64,000 nt of DNA from Artocarpus heterophyllus (GCA_025403435.1 CM046327.1:17856440-17920439), one strand, 5' to 3'. Counted from the stretch's first letter, positions 45,970 through 58,038 are shown. Numbers and translations: made by a program. The notes: a model not told the origin generated them from the letters alone.

Positions 45970-47965
45970 ATTTTCTTTATTTTTTTAAAAAAAACTGAGA
46001 TATTTTACCTACATAAAAAAACATGTTTTTTAGTTTAAAAAAAAATAATTTACCCAATTAGAAATTTTTTTTTTTGACCCTTTTGTCAAAATCTTCCCTT
46101 GAGGCTTGAATAACAGATGGTGAGATCGCTCCTTGATAATTCACTATATTTGTCAATCCAATAAGAATCTAACTCAGGACTAGGGATAACTCTACTCTCG
46201 TAGGTGGCCCACATGATCTCTTTTGTATAACAATGTTAGGGATTGGATGCTTTACGGTTCAAAATTTGAACCATTTCTTTACACGTGGTAATAAGTAATT
46301 GTCATTTTTATCCTCCGTGACTCCACTTGGTAACATTGACATCTTCATCATTATTTGTAATTTTATAACTTTTTTCACCTCTCTTTTTTTTAAGGGAAAA
46401 GGAATTAACTTATTTGCTATTGCTTTATATGAGCTCCATTAATGTCAAAGAGTTTGATTGGAGGGCCGTCAATTAAACATTTTTTGTTGTTCTTTTTTAA
46501 GGATTTGATACACCAGTTTAAACTTTTCAATACGAATAATTCATAACATAAAGCTCTCGATATTTATAATATAAATCTTTTATATACAAAAATACTTAAA
46601 TTTATTTTTTAATGCAAACCAGTTTATTAAATATACTATTTGTTAACGTAACTTGTTCCAAGAGAAAAATAAAGTGAAAAAGGTTAGAAAATGAAGAAGA
46701 AATCGACCAAAGAAAATGCGTTTAAGGCAGTAGCTTTCAGGGGAAAAAAAAGAAGAAGAAAAAACCCATTTTTTTCTCACCCATCAATTATTGGCCGAAA
46801 TTGTCAGTACGAAAAGATAAAGAAGTCCCAACTTTGATTGGTACTGTTAGCCCAAGGTCAAATCTTAGTGATATGTATAATATTTCTTTTTTATTTTTAT
46901 TTATTTTTGGTTGAATTATGAGGAAACGTCAATGCTTTATTCCTCTTTTCCGTTCAAGTTGTAAGGTAAAAGTACGACAAGCATATCAAATTTGAAGAAC
47001 CCCAATGTCCATCCTAGAATAGGCAATAATAGTTCATGACTTGCATTTTTTTTTCCTTCAAAAATAATTATAGATGCACAAATTTCTCATTTTTTGAGCT
47101 TGGAATATGGTATATATTCTACGTATTAATTATTGTCCTCTACTAGACATATGGGATGGACAATAATTTTTATTCCCTCTCTGTTTTTCTTCTTTCATCC
47201 ACTATTTCTTTCATAGACAAGGGTTTATTCTTTTTTCTTTTTCTTTTTCTTTTAAAAGAAAAATCGGGTGTTATTCTTTTTTCAATCCTTCTAACATGAT
47301 GCTTGAGTACTAGGCATCCCCAAGGAATTATTCCAATCGATGACAAAGTTTTGATTTTTTTTTGGACAAAATTTTTGTCCACTAGTCCCATCTCCCAACT
47401 ATTGTTCAAGAATTATAATAATTAATTGTAATTTCTCATAATCTCCTACTTAATTTGTCCATTAATGTATGTTTTGCACCAAACACAGCTGTTATTGTTT
47501 TGTTTTGCCCTTAAATGAAGGAACAAACCCCTCATTATGCGTGGAATTAAACGAGTGTAATAAAGTATATATACAAAGTCACTTTCACCCAAAAAAAAAA
47601 AAAAAAGTATAGAAAGTCACTAAACGGAATTATTAATAACCAGCATGCTTTTAAATTTGCCATCGGTAAAGCTAGACTTTGGGCAACTTAAAAATAGACT
47701 TGAGTCATTTAGCATGTATTTTCTTTTAAGAGTACTCGTCCTTAATAATGTTATATGCATTTTCTTTAAAGACTATTCGTCCTTAATAATAGCATATGCT
47801 AAACAAAAGAAAATATAATCCAAACATAATCTAGCGATAATTCCATTAATTTTCCATCAACTAGCGTAAAGTTTATATCATTACATTCTAAAGTTCAAGT
47901 AAATAACCAATATATATATGTATATATATATATATATATTTATAGACCACAAATAATCACCTTTT
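45970..47965. other. Intergenic with small repeats, no gene
   Basis: Includes a MITE-A fragment (46545-46635) and a 44-bp tandem duplication (47717-47803, TCGTCCTTAATAAT in both). The 79-aa minus frame at 47170-47409 is low-complexity. Confidence 0.45.
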
Positions 47966-47969
47966 TTTT

Positions 47970-48420
47970 AATACTAAAAGCATCTTCAATGCATTAATGT
48001 AAAATTAATGCGTCAATGGCACATTCAGCATTTGAGTATACAAAAACATTCTCCAATGTAATGTCATTTCTAATGCTAAATTTGTTATATGCTAAACTTT
48101 GGGGCAAATTTGTCGTAAAGTTTAACATATAGAAAATTTGGCATTTAATTCTTATTGGTTGATAAATTAACTTTTTTTGCCTTTATAATTACAAAATTCT
48201 TACTTTTTATTAATTTTAATTTCAAAAGTTTAATTTACTTTTACAAGTTTTAAGATTTGATAATTATAATAAAAGATAAATATGGCATTTTAATAGCATC
48301 ATACAATAGAGTATAAATAAAATAAAACATCAAATATATTTTTTTACACTTTAGTAGCAAATATAACATCGGTATTGGTATTTACATTGAAAATTGTCTA
48401 ACAGCAGATGGCATGTGAAT
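47970..48420. repeat. MITE-like region with a strong hairpin at 48072-48145
   Basis: A ~29-nt arm AATGCTAAATTTGTTATATG... pairs with AATGCCAAATTTTCTATATG... read from the other strand, around a ~16-nt loop. The outer flanks (GCATCTTCAATGCATT; ACATCGGTATTGG) faintly resemble Harbinger-type ends. Confidence 0.4.
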
Positions 48421-48812
48421 ATTCATTTTTTAATTAGTAGGCATTATGAAACTGCTATATCAATTAATATTGAAAGCCTGCATCTATGCATAATTAGTAA
48501 AAAAGAGATGACAACTTATCGTTACGCAAATTGTCAAAAAAAATTGTAATTAAAATTAGGATCTTAGAACACTGCTTATAATAAATGCGTACAGCATAAT
48601 AGCATCGCGTTGAATTATTATTGGTACTTACAAATCCATTAGTAGTAATTCTCTTTATCTCTTCCTAATCTTTATACCGCGTCCGGACTAATTGATAAAT
48701 CATAAAATTAGAAAGAGATGGAGGAAGAGTATACGTCGCCATAGCCAGATAAGAAAGCAACAACAGGATATATGCAACATGCAGATTGGACAAGTCATAT
48801 AACAATTTTACA

Positions 48813-48860
48813 CACGCACACGCACACGCACATATATATACACACACACATATATATGTA
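48813..48860. repeat. (CACACG)n/(CA)n/(TA)n compound microsatellite
   Basis: CACACGCACACGCACACGCA followed by ATATATATA and CACACACACA. Confidence 0.9.
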
Positions 48861-49051
48861 ACTTGCTGACGAGCTTTTACCTAAGCTTTTGTAGCATTGT
48901 TAGGTCTATATATTAGGTTGGAAATATATTCTAATATTCACTAATCAAGAGGTGAACACATGAGGCATGATTTATTAGGTAAGGGAACGAAGAACTAACA
49001 TGATTTGATCATGAATCACTATCAGGGGTCGGCTCATGCCCTGAACCGGTA

Positions 49052-49053
<2 letters not shown>

Positions 49054-49097
<44 letters not shown>
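49054..49097. repeat. (TA)n microsatellite
   Basis: Perfect AT dinucleotide run. Confidence 0.95.
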
Positions 49098-49100
<3 letters not shown>

Positions 49101-49164
49101 GAATAGTTCAATAGTTGATGACGGACCGTTGATTGGATTGTTTCTCATATTTAGCGAGGGCATG

Positions 49165-49665
49165 TTTCGTGCGCAAGGTTAAAGAGGATTGGTTTAGATT
49201 AAATTTAATATCTTGTTTAGTGAAATGCTTTAAAAGGATTAGATTAGATAAGCTCTTATTCAATCCATACTTAAATCCCCTTTGAAGGGAACTACGTAAT
49301 CTCTTATTAAAGCATGATATTAAACATAATCTTTGTGTATTGTAAAAATTTTTAATGACCTATTTACAAAAATTTATAAAATTTAGGATTAAAATAATTT
49401 TTTTTTTAAAAAAGGAATCAAAATAAAATTTTTATGTAACAAAATATAATTTTAATAATTATATTTATGCTCTTTAATTTTTAAAAATTACAATTTGACC
49501 AAAAGTTTTAAAATTTTTTTACAAAAAGGCCCTTATTCTAATAATATAACACCAAGCATGAGATTAAATTAGTTAAAATTTTATTCTATCTTTTTTAATA
49601 CAATCTAATCTAATCTTCTAAGATTATATTATTTAATACTATCATATTTAATGCATCAAACGGGC
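49165..49665. repeat. Inverted-repeat (MITE-like) element
   Basis: AGGATTAGATTAGAT (about 49236) pairs with ATCTAATCTAATCTTCT (about 49604), and outer AT-rich arms also pair. The right boundary is near ATGCATCAAACGGGCCCG. No coding sequence. Confidence 0.45.
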
Positions 49666-49861
49666 CCGATAGTATTGGATCTTGGTCATAGTGTTGATTC
49701 TTTCCCGAACGACACAAAGAAGTATTAATAATATGAAATTGAAGTTTCAAAGATGCATCTTACGCTAACGCCACAAACTGGGTTGTAGTTATCTGTAGCC
49801 CCATTGCCGGCTCTGAGTCAGTGCCTCATGAGCACTGGTGGCTTTGTACACGCTTTGACAA

Positions 49862-49871
49862 GGAATAATTT

Positions 49872-49908
<37 letters not shown>

Positions 49909-49925
49909 AATAATTTGAGACTATA
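49862..49925. repeat. Direct repeat bracketing a (TA)n run
   Basis: GGAATAATTTGAGACTATA occurs just before and just after the TA tract. Confidence 0.9.
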
Positions 49926-50253
49926 CATATACATATATATGCATGTGTATATATAAGTATTTGTTACGAAAATTTTTTAAACAACAATGATTTACTCACT
50001 TAATTGGACTCAAGAATTAAATAAGCCTCTGAAAAATTCTTATTAATTTTTAAGTTAGTAAAAGTGTTACAAATAATTAGATTTTACTTTTATTTTATAA
50101 ACGTCAAAGTATTACATTAATCTCTAAAATAATTGATTAAATTTACATCGTTTATTCTTAATCAATCTTATTCTAGGCGTATGATATTTTACTCATGTCT
50201 TTATTATAATAAGATTTTTTATTTATTAATCGTTTTGCGTCCGCGTTTGTCTT

Positions 50254-50425
50254 TAAAGGGTGTTTGAAAAGATGATAGAAACCGTTGGTTAGAATCACTT
50301 TTACTGTAGCATATGAGAGATTTATATTGTAGCAATTTTTTTTAATTATTACTGTAACATGTGAGAGTTTTACACTATTTATAACTTAAAAAGAGGTGAG
50401 AAACACTCATCCAAACAGCGGGTGG
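50254..50425. repeat. MITE-A, well-preserved copy
   Basis: GTGTTTGAAAAGATGATAGA start, then GGTTAGAATCACTTTTACTG, the first motif TAGCATATGAGAGATTTATA, the second TAACATGTGAGAGTTTTACA, and an AAACACTCATCCAAACAGC end. Confidence 0.65.
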
Positions 50426-50990
50426 TTTTTGTTCCGGACGTGACTTTGCCCTGCATTTGTCTTGTCCTTTCAGTTCAACCATACCGTTTTCCTTATTCCT
50501 CCTTATTTGTCATTTAACATTGTCGTCGTTTTTTTTTCTCCTGTCGTTTAGGTCTTAAATCGTTTCCCATAATATATATTAAGAGATTCTAATTATAATT
50601 TGAAGATATGTGTGTGTCTGTGTGTGTGTATTCCTGATTGTTGTATTGGTAGATCAGGGTGTACTAGAATATGTATATAATGGATAAGATTTACAGTATA
50701 TGAGTGTATATGTATGTTGGTAGGAAAACCAAAAGAAGAACGATAAGTTTAGAGGGATCACTATAATGATGTGATGGCTTTTCGGTATGAATAAAAGAAT
50801 AGTGGAACTCACATTTTTAATCTATCCATATTTAGATCACTAAGTGGAAAACTAGAGTGCTTGACAGGGTGATGGTTAGAATTGTTAATTAGAACTATTT
50901 TTACTTTAGTATGCGAGAGCTTTATTGTAATATCTGAGAATTTTTAATGCATTAAAAATGCATTAAGTTAAGGATTATATTAAAATGAAA
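50426..50990. other. Intergenic with a MITE-A fragment (50865-50945)
   Basis: GGTTAGAATTGTTAATTAGA followed by TAGTATGCGAGAGCTTTATT identifies the fragment. No gene. Short (TGTG)n near 50610. Confidence 0.45.
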
Positions 50991-50999
50991 AGTACAGTT

Positions 51000-53900
51000 T
51001 AATAAAAAATACTGTATAATAACATGAAAAATTATACAGTATTAGAGCAATGCAGTATAAGAATTAGATTGTGTGGACCACAAATTTTTTTTTCAAGTGA
51101 AGAAAAGAAAAGAAAAAAAATAAAAAAAATTCGACTCTCTCTCTACTTTCTCTCTCTAGATTTTTTTTCTCTCTCTCCTCAAATCTCGTTTGAGATTTCG
51201 GCGTCCGTTTTCGACACCTCCTGTGCCAATGGAAAGCTCTTGACGAGCTGAGTCCAACGAGGCGTCGTGCCGCCCAAAAAGCCGCCGGAGGAAGCCACAC
51301 GCGTCGCCCAACGTGGCAGAGAAACCCAAACTTTTCGACGAGATATCTTCGCCGTCCGACGTCCGATTGACGTGATTCTTGTTCCTACACGACCACCGTG
51401 ATGAGAGGAACAAAACCTACCCTTGGTGGCAGCTCATCAATGGCCGGATTGCTCCGCCCGCCTATCGCCGCCGTGTGCCACCATGCCAAGGTGGAACTCC
51501 GTCTTGCCGGAGGAGGTGGCCGACACCACCCCTACTAATGGATTCAGAGGATCAAGGAGAGTAAAACCCCTCGATCAATTGCACCAAAGGAGCCCGTTTG
51601 GTCGGAGAACGGCCAACGCCGCCGTGGGCCGCCGCGAGTTCTTCAATTCTGTCAATTTTGACGGCGTTGAGGGGCTGCAATGGAAGGAAAACACTCAGAA
51701 GAGGATGGGTAGCAAAAGCCCTTAGCCAATTTCGGGTTTCCACAGCCAGAGAATCAATATCAGAATCTCCATTTTTGGCCGTCGACTTTGAGCTCCGACC
51801 CGCTATGTTAGAGGCAGAATTAAGTGAAATTGACACAGTCATTGGACTCAAAAGGGTCAATTTAGGGGGGGTAGGCCCGAGCCCAGCTGCCAATGGACCC
51901 CGATTGACGCCGGTCAAAGTCGGTCAACGGTCAATTTGGGATTTTATGATCCGGACCTCTGATCGACGATCCGAGACCGCCTCCCAACTCGTTTTGATGC
52001 TCTGAACGCGATGGTAACCTCCGTTCAGCTAATTCCACTCTGGTAAAAATCATCCGGTACCAACTGCACGCAGATCGAGACGATTCAAACAGTAGTAACG
52101 GAGTCTAGAATGATAGTTCTAGTAATGTATGATCTCCAGGAAGCATTCCTAGCTATTCATGGTCGCTCGAGGAGCACTGCAGAGGATGCTTCACATATGT
52201 AGATGCAGCGAGATACAATTGGACCTGCTTAGCTTGGAGTCCAAGTAAGTAGGAAATCTTGCCTACAGTATGAACCGTTTTAAAATAAATTGTTTTAGAT
52301 GCTTTCATAACAATTTATGAAGTGCATGATCAGTGATTGTTACACTGTTTTATGTGAGAATATGTTTTATAACGTTACAAGGGTGACGAAAAAAACCCGT
52401 TAAAGGTAAAATCGTCATTATCAAGGAAACGGCTAGAATGGAGTTGAACACTCCGATTTAGCATAATGTTTTTAGATGAAAAATGTTTCGTAATACGTTA
52501 AGTAATGTAACCGTCATGTGAGACGGGAGATTTAATAAGGGATGTTTAAGTAAATGAGAGGTAAACTGATAGGTTACGAGGTTAAAAGGAAAAGTAACCC
52601 CGATGGGTTACAAAGCTAAGTGAAGGAAAGGTAAACCGATGGTTTATAAGGTTAAGTAAAGACAACGGTAAACGAAAGTATACTAGTTAAGTTAAAATGA
52701 AAGAATGGCTAATGTTTACGTTTTATTATCAATCGAGTGGATTGATAATAAAGAAAGTTAACTAATAAGTCGGCTGTTGTTTGATCAGGACACAGAGGTC
52801 GACTAATAGAAGGAAAAGGAACGGAATAGAAAACGCTAGAGCATAGTTCGAGTAAGTTTCAAATCTCACCTACAATATGAAATAAATGATTTTTAAATGC
52901 TTATTTATATAATTTGCAAATGAGTTTGCAATTATTATGCAAGTTTCTTTTAAAGTATGTTTGCATTTATTATGCAAAAAATTTTTAAAGTTCAAGAAAA
53001 AGAATTGCAATGAATTTGCAACCGTTATGTTAAAGGTTTATTTGCATATTGATATGCATAACGTTTTTTAAAAGTTTAAGTTATGATTTTTAAAGTATTT
53101 AAAGTATGTTTTGCATTATGACAATGCATAATGTTTTATAATTTAAGTTATAAGTTATATGATGCATTAATTATGCAATAAGTTGCATTTGTTGTGCAAT
53201 AAGTTTTAGAATAAAAGTTACAATTTGTAAAATATGATTTCGTTATATGTTGCATTTGTTATGCAATAAGTGTTAGAATACAAGTTATGATTTGCAAAAT
53301 GTGTTTGCGTTTTATGATGTATTTATTAAGCAATATGTTGCATTTATTATGCAATAGGTTTTATAGTACAAGCTATGAATTGCAAGTGTGTTTGCATATG
53401 ATGTGATTGCATTTGAAATACTCACTAAAGTTAATAAGAAGGTAACGTAAAGATAAAAAGAAAGTGTCGTACCAGCCTCTTTGTTATGAGGTACTGAAAG
53501 TAAAATTAAAGTTTGACCTCCTAGATGTGAGGTATAAGACCTCAATGTTTGATGGTCTCAAGTCTTCCACAAGGGAAGCATCATGTTTATGATCTCATGA
53601 TTAATGAGTTGGTACGAACACTAAAGTAAGGTAAGGAAAATAAAGGTAAGATAAAGAATAAGGAGATAAAGTTAAAGTAAGATAAGGAAAGTTAAGGAAC
53701 GAAAATAGAAAGTTAAAGTAAGAAAAGAATGTTCATAAAATGCTCATAATTGAAGTTAATAATTGAGCATCAATAGAGTCATGCATTCTGATGTTGCTTG
53801 AATGCCTTTTATGAAATATTTATATGTTATATTATGGAAAACATTCAGAGAAATATTTTATGATAAATATTTATGAAAAACATTTTCATGTTTTCAAGAA

Positions 53901-54547
53901 AAGGTTTATGAATGGTGTTTTAAGAAAAACGTTCAAGAAATATTTTATGAAAAACGTTTTAGAAATGTTTCAAGAGAAAGGTTTTTATGAGAAAAGTTTT
54001 AAAGCATGATTAAATGAATTGTGAGAATATGTTTGAACTTACTGAGCGAAAGCTCATTAAAAGTTTTTCATGCTGTACGTAATTTATGGTGACCAGTAGG
54101 ACCCGTTAGAAGAGCTGGGTGCTGTGGAGGACAGATGTGAAGATTTGGGTATAGATACCATCACTGTTTGCTTCCGCTACATAAAGAAAAAGGTTTTCGA
54201 TTGTTTAATGTTGTGTTTACAGAGTTTTAAGAAAATCAGAGTTCTAAGAATTGTATTCAAAGTTTTAAGATACAGTTTATGAACTGTTTTATGTAACTAT
54301 AAAGTAAAGTTTTAAGCTATGATTTAATAAATGTTTCTTATTAAGTTTTAAGAAACGATTTGAAATGATTTTAAGGGCAAGTGTTGAGCGAGGTCTCAAC
54401 TTAAAATGTGACAGATGTCGCATCAGTTTTAAAGAACGTTTAAAGAAAAAAATTATTTCAGTATTTTTCTTACTAAATAAGTAAGATTACTATTTATGAA
54501 ACGATATTTAAGAAAGTAAAGTGACTGCCCGAAAAGACGGGTCGTCA
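51000..54547 (+). mobile_element. Long Ty3/gypsy-like LTR remnant (probable solo LTR)
   Basis: The right end GCCCGAAAAGACGGGTCGTCA resembles the GGTCGTGACA-type 3' end of many plant Ty3/gypsy LTRs. Within 500 bp before it is CTTACTGAGCGAAAGCTCAT, a motif I associate with such LTRs. The left part has a TC-rich tract (51130-51180) and an anomalously GC-rich, non-coding block (51185-52010). A region of degenerate TTGCATTTGTTATGCAATAA units follows (52860-53400). No PBS or internal genes follow the right end. The left boundary and target duplication are not resolved, so the start is approximate. Confidence 0.45.
52860..53400 (+). repeat. Degenerate tandem repeat with TGCAT/ATGCAA units
   Basis: Units of roughly 45-60 bp containing TTGCATTTGTTATGCAATAA and AAGTTATGATTTGCAAAATG recur with variation. 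A related segment (AGTAAGT...CCTACA(G/A)TATGAA) is also duplicated at about 52240 and 52850. Confidence 0.7.
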
Positions 54548-54650
54548 AATTTATATTGTAGCAATTTTTTATTGTTATTGTAGCATGTGAGAATTTTACA
54601 ATGTTCACAACTAAGAAAGTGGTGGAAACTCCAACTGCTAAATAGGGAGT
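54548..54650. repeat. MITE-A fragment abutting the LTR end
   Basis: ATTTATATTGTAGCAATTTT, then TTATTGTAGCATGTGAGAAT and TTTACAATGTTCACAAC. Confidence 0.6.
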
Positions 54651-54654
54651 TAAA

Positions 54655-54775
54655 GAACCCGTTTGGTTCAAGTATTTGAATAGAATATTTAAATGAAGAT
54701 TTAAATTTTTGTGAGAGAAAATACTGTAGCAAAATGATTCAAACCATGATTCAAACCACGAAATAAACGCACCTA
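54655..54775 (+). repeat. MITE-C copy 2
   Basis: CCCGTTTGGTTCAAGTATTT start and CCACGAAATAAACGCACC end. Colinear with the minus strand of 15313-15190. Confidence 0.65.
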
Positions 54776-54857
54776 AAATTATTTAAAGTTGATGTAGTAA
54801 CTTAGTCAGCCTCACTTTAAGTAAAATAATAATCATGCATTTTCTTTCTTCCCGTGC

Positions 54858-54882
<25 letters not shown>
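54858..54882. repeat. (TA)n microsatellite
   Basis: Short perfect dinucleotide run. Confidence 0.9.
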
Positions 54883-54888
<6 letters not shown>

Positions 54889-55035
54889 ACAAAAAAAAAA
54901 AGAACACAATTGAAAATGAAAATCCTCTCGGTTGTTCTTAGAATCTTATTTTCTATGTATTGTATTTTCTCTATCTTTTGTTAAGGTTTCGCATAAAAGC
55001 CGAAAAAGTCAAAAGTTTAAAAAAGGATACAGAAT

Positions 55036-55106
55036 TCCGTTGCCGGGAATCGAACCCGGGTCTCCTGGGTGAAAGCCAGATATCCTAACCGCTGGACGAC
55101 AACGGA
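55036..55106 (-). tRNA. tRNA-Glu (anticodon UUC)
   Basis: A 71-nt cloverleaf. The 7-bp acceptor stem TCCGTTG/CAACGGA pairs perfectly. The D arm is GTCC...GGAT, the anticodon stem TCTGG/CCAGG with loop CTTTCAC (anticodon TTC at 55073-55071), and the T arm CCGGG-TTCGATT-CCCGG. A T run on the minus strand about ten bases after the end (55025-55020) is a Pol III terminator, and a CAA-containing stretch lies upstream (ATCAAGCAA). The A box reads TCGTCCAGCGG and the B box GGTTCGATTCC. It has the form of a nuclear gene; no CCA is encoded. Confidence 0.97.
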
Positions 55107-55139
55107 ATTGCTTGATATCTTAACAAAAATTTTTTATTT

Positions 55140-56020
55140 ATCAAATAATTTTTTTTTAAATGAACTCTTTCCCCCTCCACCCTGAAATTTTTCCCTTTTC
55201 AAAAGGGACAAAACGGTGCAAATTTAACGGGTTTTCTTTTTTTGAAATCAAATAAATTAATCATTTTTGGCACATGGATTGAGTTGGTTAAGATGAGCCT
55301 GATAAAGAGACATGGCATGTCCATGTAGACAGTAGACTTGTATACGATTAGATTTGTGCAACGAGTATGAGCCCATTTGTCGACCTCAGTTTCAAGTAAC
55401 TTGTTTTAAAGTTTAAATAAAAAACTGTAACATGTGAGACCTTTAAATATTATAACACTTTTTCTATAGTTTCACAAGACTTTTCTAAATTTCCTATTTT
55501 CCAAGAACATATTCCCACATATTTTCTTCTGTAAAAGATTGAATCCATTCTAGACTATCCATGGTTTGTTCTATTCTTCCTCTTCTTCTAATTCACTTTC
55601 TTCAGGGCTCTTAATAGTTGTTCTGCCATAATTGCTGAATGTTATATTAAATTCTCCTTGGCTACTTTCATATATCCCACTTGTTTTTAGTATTAATATG
55701 GATTCCTCATTATTTATCACTAAACCAACTTGGCACCTTTCCAATTCCAATGTTATTCATAGGTTTTATTTTTTTAAAAAAAAGAAACCCTCGATGATAT
55801 TCATGAAGCATAGGCATGTCATAGGGAATGGCTTAACTTTGCTAGCTCAGGCCTCTTAGTTGTCAATTTTGAAATGAAGCTTCTAAAACATCAGTTTTCC
55901 TTAAATATCAGTCACATTTAAAAGTGTTGTCTTCACTCGAAACCACTTTATTCCCACTGGAGAAGGTTTTTCGATGCACCTTTTTTCCTAACACTCCCAT
56001 ACAACAGACAAAAATCCCAA
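55140..56020. other. Intergenic / decayed copia upstream part
   Basis: Contains a MITE-A fragment (55395-55475). The rest may be the badly decayed 5' portion of the copia remnant that becomes recognisable at 56025. No intact frame. Confidence 0.4.
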
Positions 56021-56024
56021 TTTC

Positions 56025-57285
56025 ATTTAGTAATCATAAAGGATATCAAGTTTCTTGATCCAGCTGGTCGCATTTTCATATCTCAACATGTTATTTTTGA
56101 TGAAAACACTCTTCATTTTGCAAAACTTATAGGACGTTTAGGAAGTGTGGTTAGAAGTGAAATTTTTGAACTAAAGATTGTAGCATGTGAAAGCTTTATA
56201 CTGTAGCTCACTTTTTTTAATCACTGTAACATGTTATAACTTTACAACGTGACAACTAAAAGTTTTAGTTAGAACTGATTTTGCCAAACACCTTCTTGTT
56301 GAATCTGCTACACAAACTACTCCTGTTCAACATTCTCACTCATCAATTTCACTTCCTCTTGCTGTTTGTCCTCAATATTCTAATGTTTCAAAAATATTAT
56401 TCCTAGTCAATCTTTCCCTAATTATTTTCCTATTACTCTAATCTCTTGTCCAATTCCATGTCTCATAACTACTGATCTTGTACTTCACTTTGAGTTAACT
56501 GATCATAGCATGCTTATTGTCACTAATACTCAAATGTTACTTGATCCAAAATAGAACTTTAAGGTGTATGTAGCTTCTAAAGAATCAGTTTTAGTTGGGA
56601 TGCCTTACTGCACAGTCACTGTAAACAGGCCATGGAAGATGAATTCTTGGCAATATTAAGAAATAATACTTGGGACTTTGGTTGACTTACCTGCTATTAG
56701 CAAAAAGGGGGTATTCAAGCTTCAAAAAAAAAAAAAAAAAAAAAAAAATCCAGATAAAACTTCTAGCAAGTACAAAGCTAGGCTTATGGCTAAGGGATCA
56801 CCCCATATTGCTGGTTTTGATTTTAATGAGATGATAGTCCAGTTGTTAAACCAACAACGATACGGATGGCTTTGATGGTTGCTCTTGGCGAATGTTGGGC
56901 AATAAGGCAATTAGTCATGAGTAAAACAGTTTTAAATGTTGATTTGCTCCCAAATTTCCAACTTTGCAAGTTAAACAAGTCTGTCTATGGTCTCAAACAA
57001 GCCTGTTTAAGAAACTTAACGCAGATCTAGTTGATTTTGGTTTGTTTCCTCAAAAGTCAGATTGTTTACTAAAAATTCTAGTCAAGCCACAACTTTTGTA
57101 CATGTCAATGTAGATGATGTCCTGTTCATATGAAGTGATGCGGCTATTGTTCAACATCTAATTCCTCACATAAATAAGAAATTTTCTTTGAAAGATTCGG
57201 GCCGGATGAATTATTTTCCGGGAATTTTGGTGAAAAAACTTCAAAGGTATGCGTCTTTCTCAAGCTAAATGTGCCGCTTATCTAA
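56025..57285 (+). pseudogene. Decayed Ty1/copia polyprotein fragment (IN C-terminus to RT)
   Basis: Plus-strand pieces in shifting frames. The integrase C-terminal motif NHKGYQ is followed after a one-base shift by FLDPAGRIFISQHVIFDE (56030-56115). The RT N-terminal region is QAMEDEFLAILRNNTWD (about 56613), then KYKARLMAKG, then LCKLNKSVYGLKQA (about 56960-57005), and the RT active-site region YVNVDDVLF-like (about 57100-57125). Stops, shifts and an A23-like homopolymer (56725-56748) break it. A MITE-A copy interrupts it at about 56130-56300. No LTRs were identified. Confidence 0.8.
56130..56300 (+). mobile_element. MITE-A inserted in the copia fragment
   Basis: GGTTAGAAGTGAAATTTTTG, the core TGTAGCATGTGAAAGCTTTA and TGTAACATGTTATAACTTTA, then AGTTAGAACTGATTTTGCCA and AAACACC. 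It sits between the integrase end and the IN-RT spacer, showing insertion into pre-existing retroelement DNA. Confidence 0.65.
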
Positions 57286-58038
57286 TACCATGTGAGAATT
57301 ATAACTCTCATTGAATGTAACTCAATGTAACTCTCATTGAATAAGTAATCCTCTTTTTAACCCATCAGATTATAATCTCGCTACTATCATTATTAATAAT
57401 AACAAAACAATAAAACCTAGTCTAAAAAACACATTATATGTGTAATTAGGACCTACAGTTTTATAAGTGGTGAGATTTCAACAGTGGTGAGATTTCAACA
57501 CCACTGATATAAAAAAAAAAAAAAACCTTTTTCTCATTGAATTGATCTGCACAATGTATAAATACAGTTAAAGTACCAGGCTTGAATATATCAAGCCAAT
57601 TTTGTGTTTGCACGTATCTTACTACTATGCATATAGCTAACCAAAATGTACGAATGGCCAAACTAACCCATAACGCAGCTAACTAACGTGACCAATAATC
57701 CTTCTCTTTAACACAAATCAAGAAGATATGGAACATATAAACTATATCAAAGTATAGGGTCTAAGGCAACATACAACCAAGTTGATAATTGAAGTTAAAA
57801 CAAGTAATACTTTCTTTTTATTCAAAAGAAAAGGGGAAAAAAAAAACTGTCTGGTATTAGTACACAAAATTATAAGCCTGCCCCACAACAATGCTTTAAG
57901 TTTTCACCTTCGAGAAGATTAAACTAAAGCCCTTCACCAAGTGAAACAAGGTGAGAGTTTTTACGTTGGTGGTGCCCAAGGTTTGCAAAATTCCACCTTC
58001 ATCCAGATAGAAATCAACCACAACAAACACATGGTCAT
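57286..58038. other. Intergenic downstream of UPF0496 gene
   Basis: Two short tandem duplications: ATGTAACTCTCATTGAAT-type (57296-57345) and GTGGTGAGATTTCAACA (57468-57500). The right part (about 57890-58038) is probably 3'UTR of the UPF0496 gene. No other gene. Confidence 0.5.

Noticed and set aside
48665..49163. Small frames with poly-Tyr/Ile and Cys/Ala repeats
   Set aside because: Translated microsatellites.
51552..52005. 121-aa and 135-aa overlapping frames on opposite strands
   Set aside because: Open mainly because of local GC richness inside a probable LTR. No domain, and neither frame resembles a known protein.
50865..54650. A single MITE-A copy split by the gypsy-like LTR
   Set aside because: The MITE-A pieces on the two sides overlap instead of being complementary halves, so a clean insertion into one copy is not supported.
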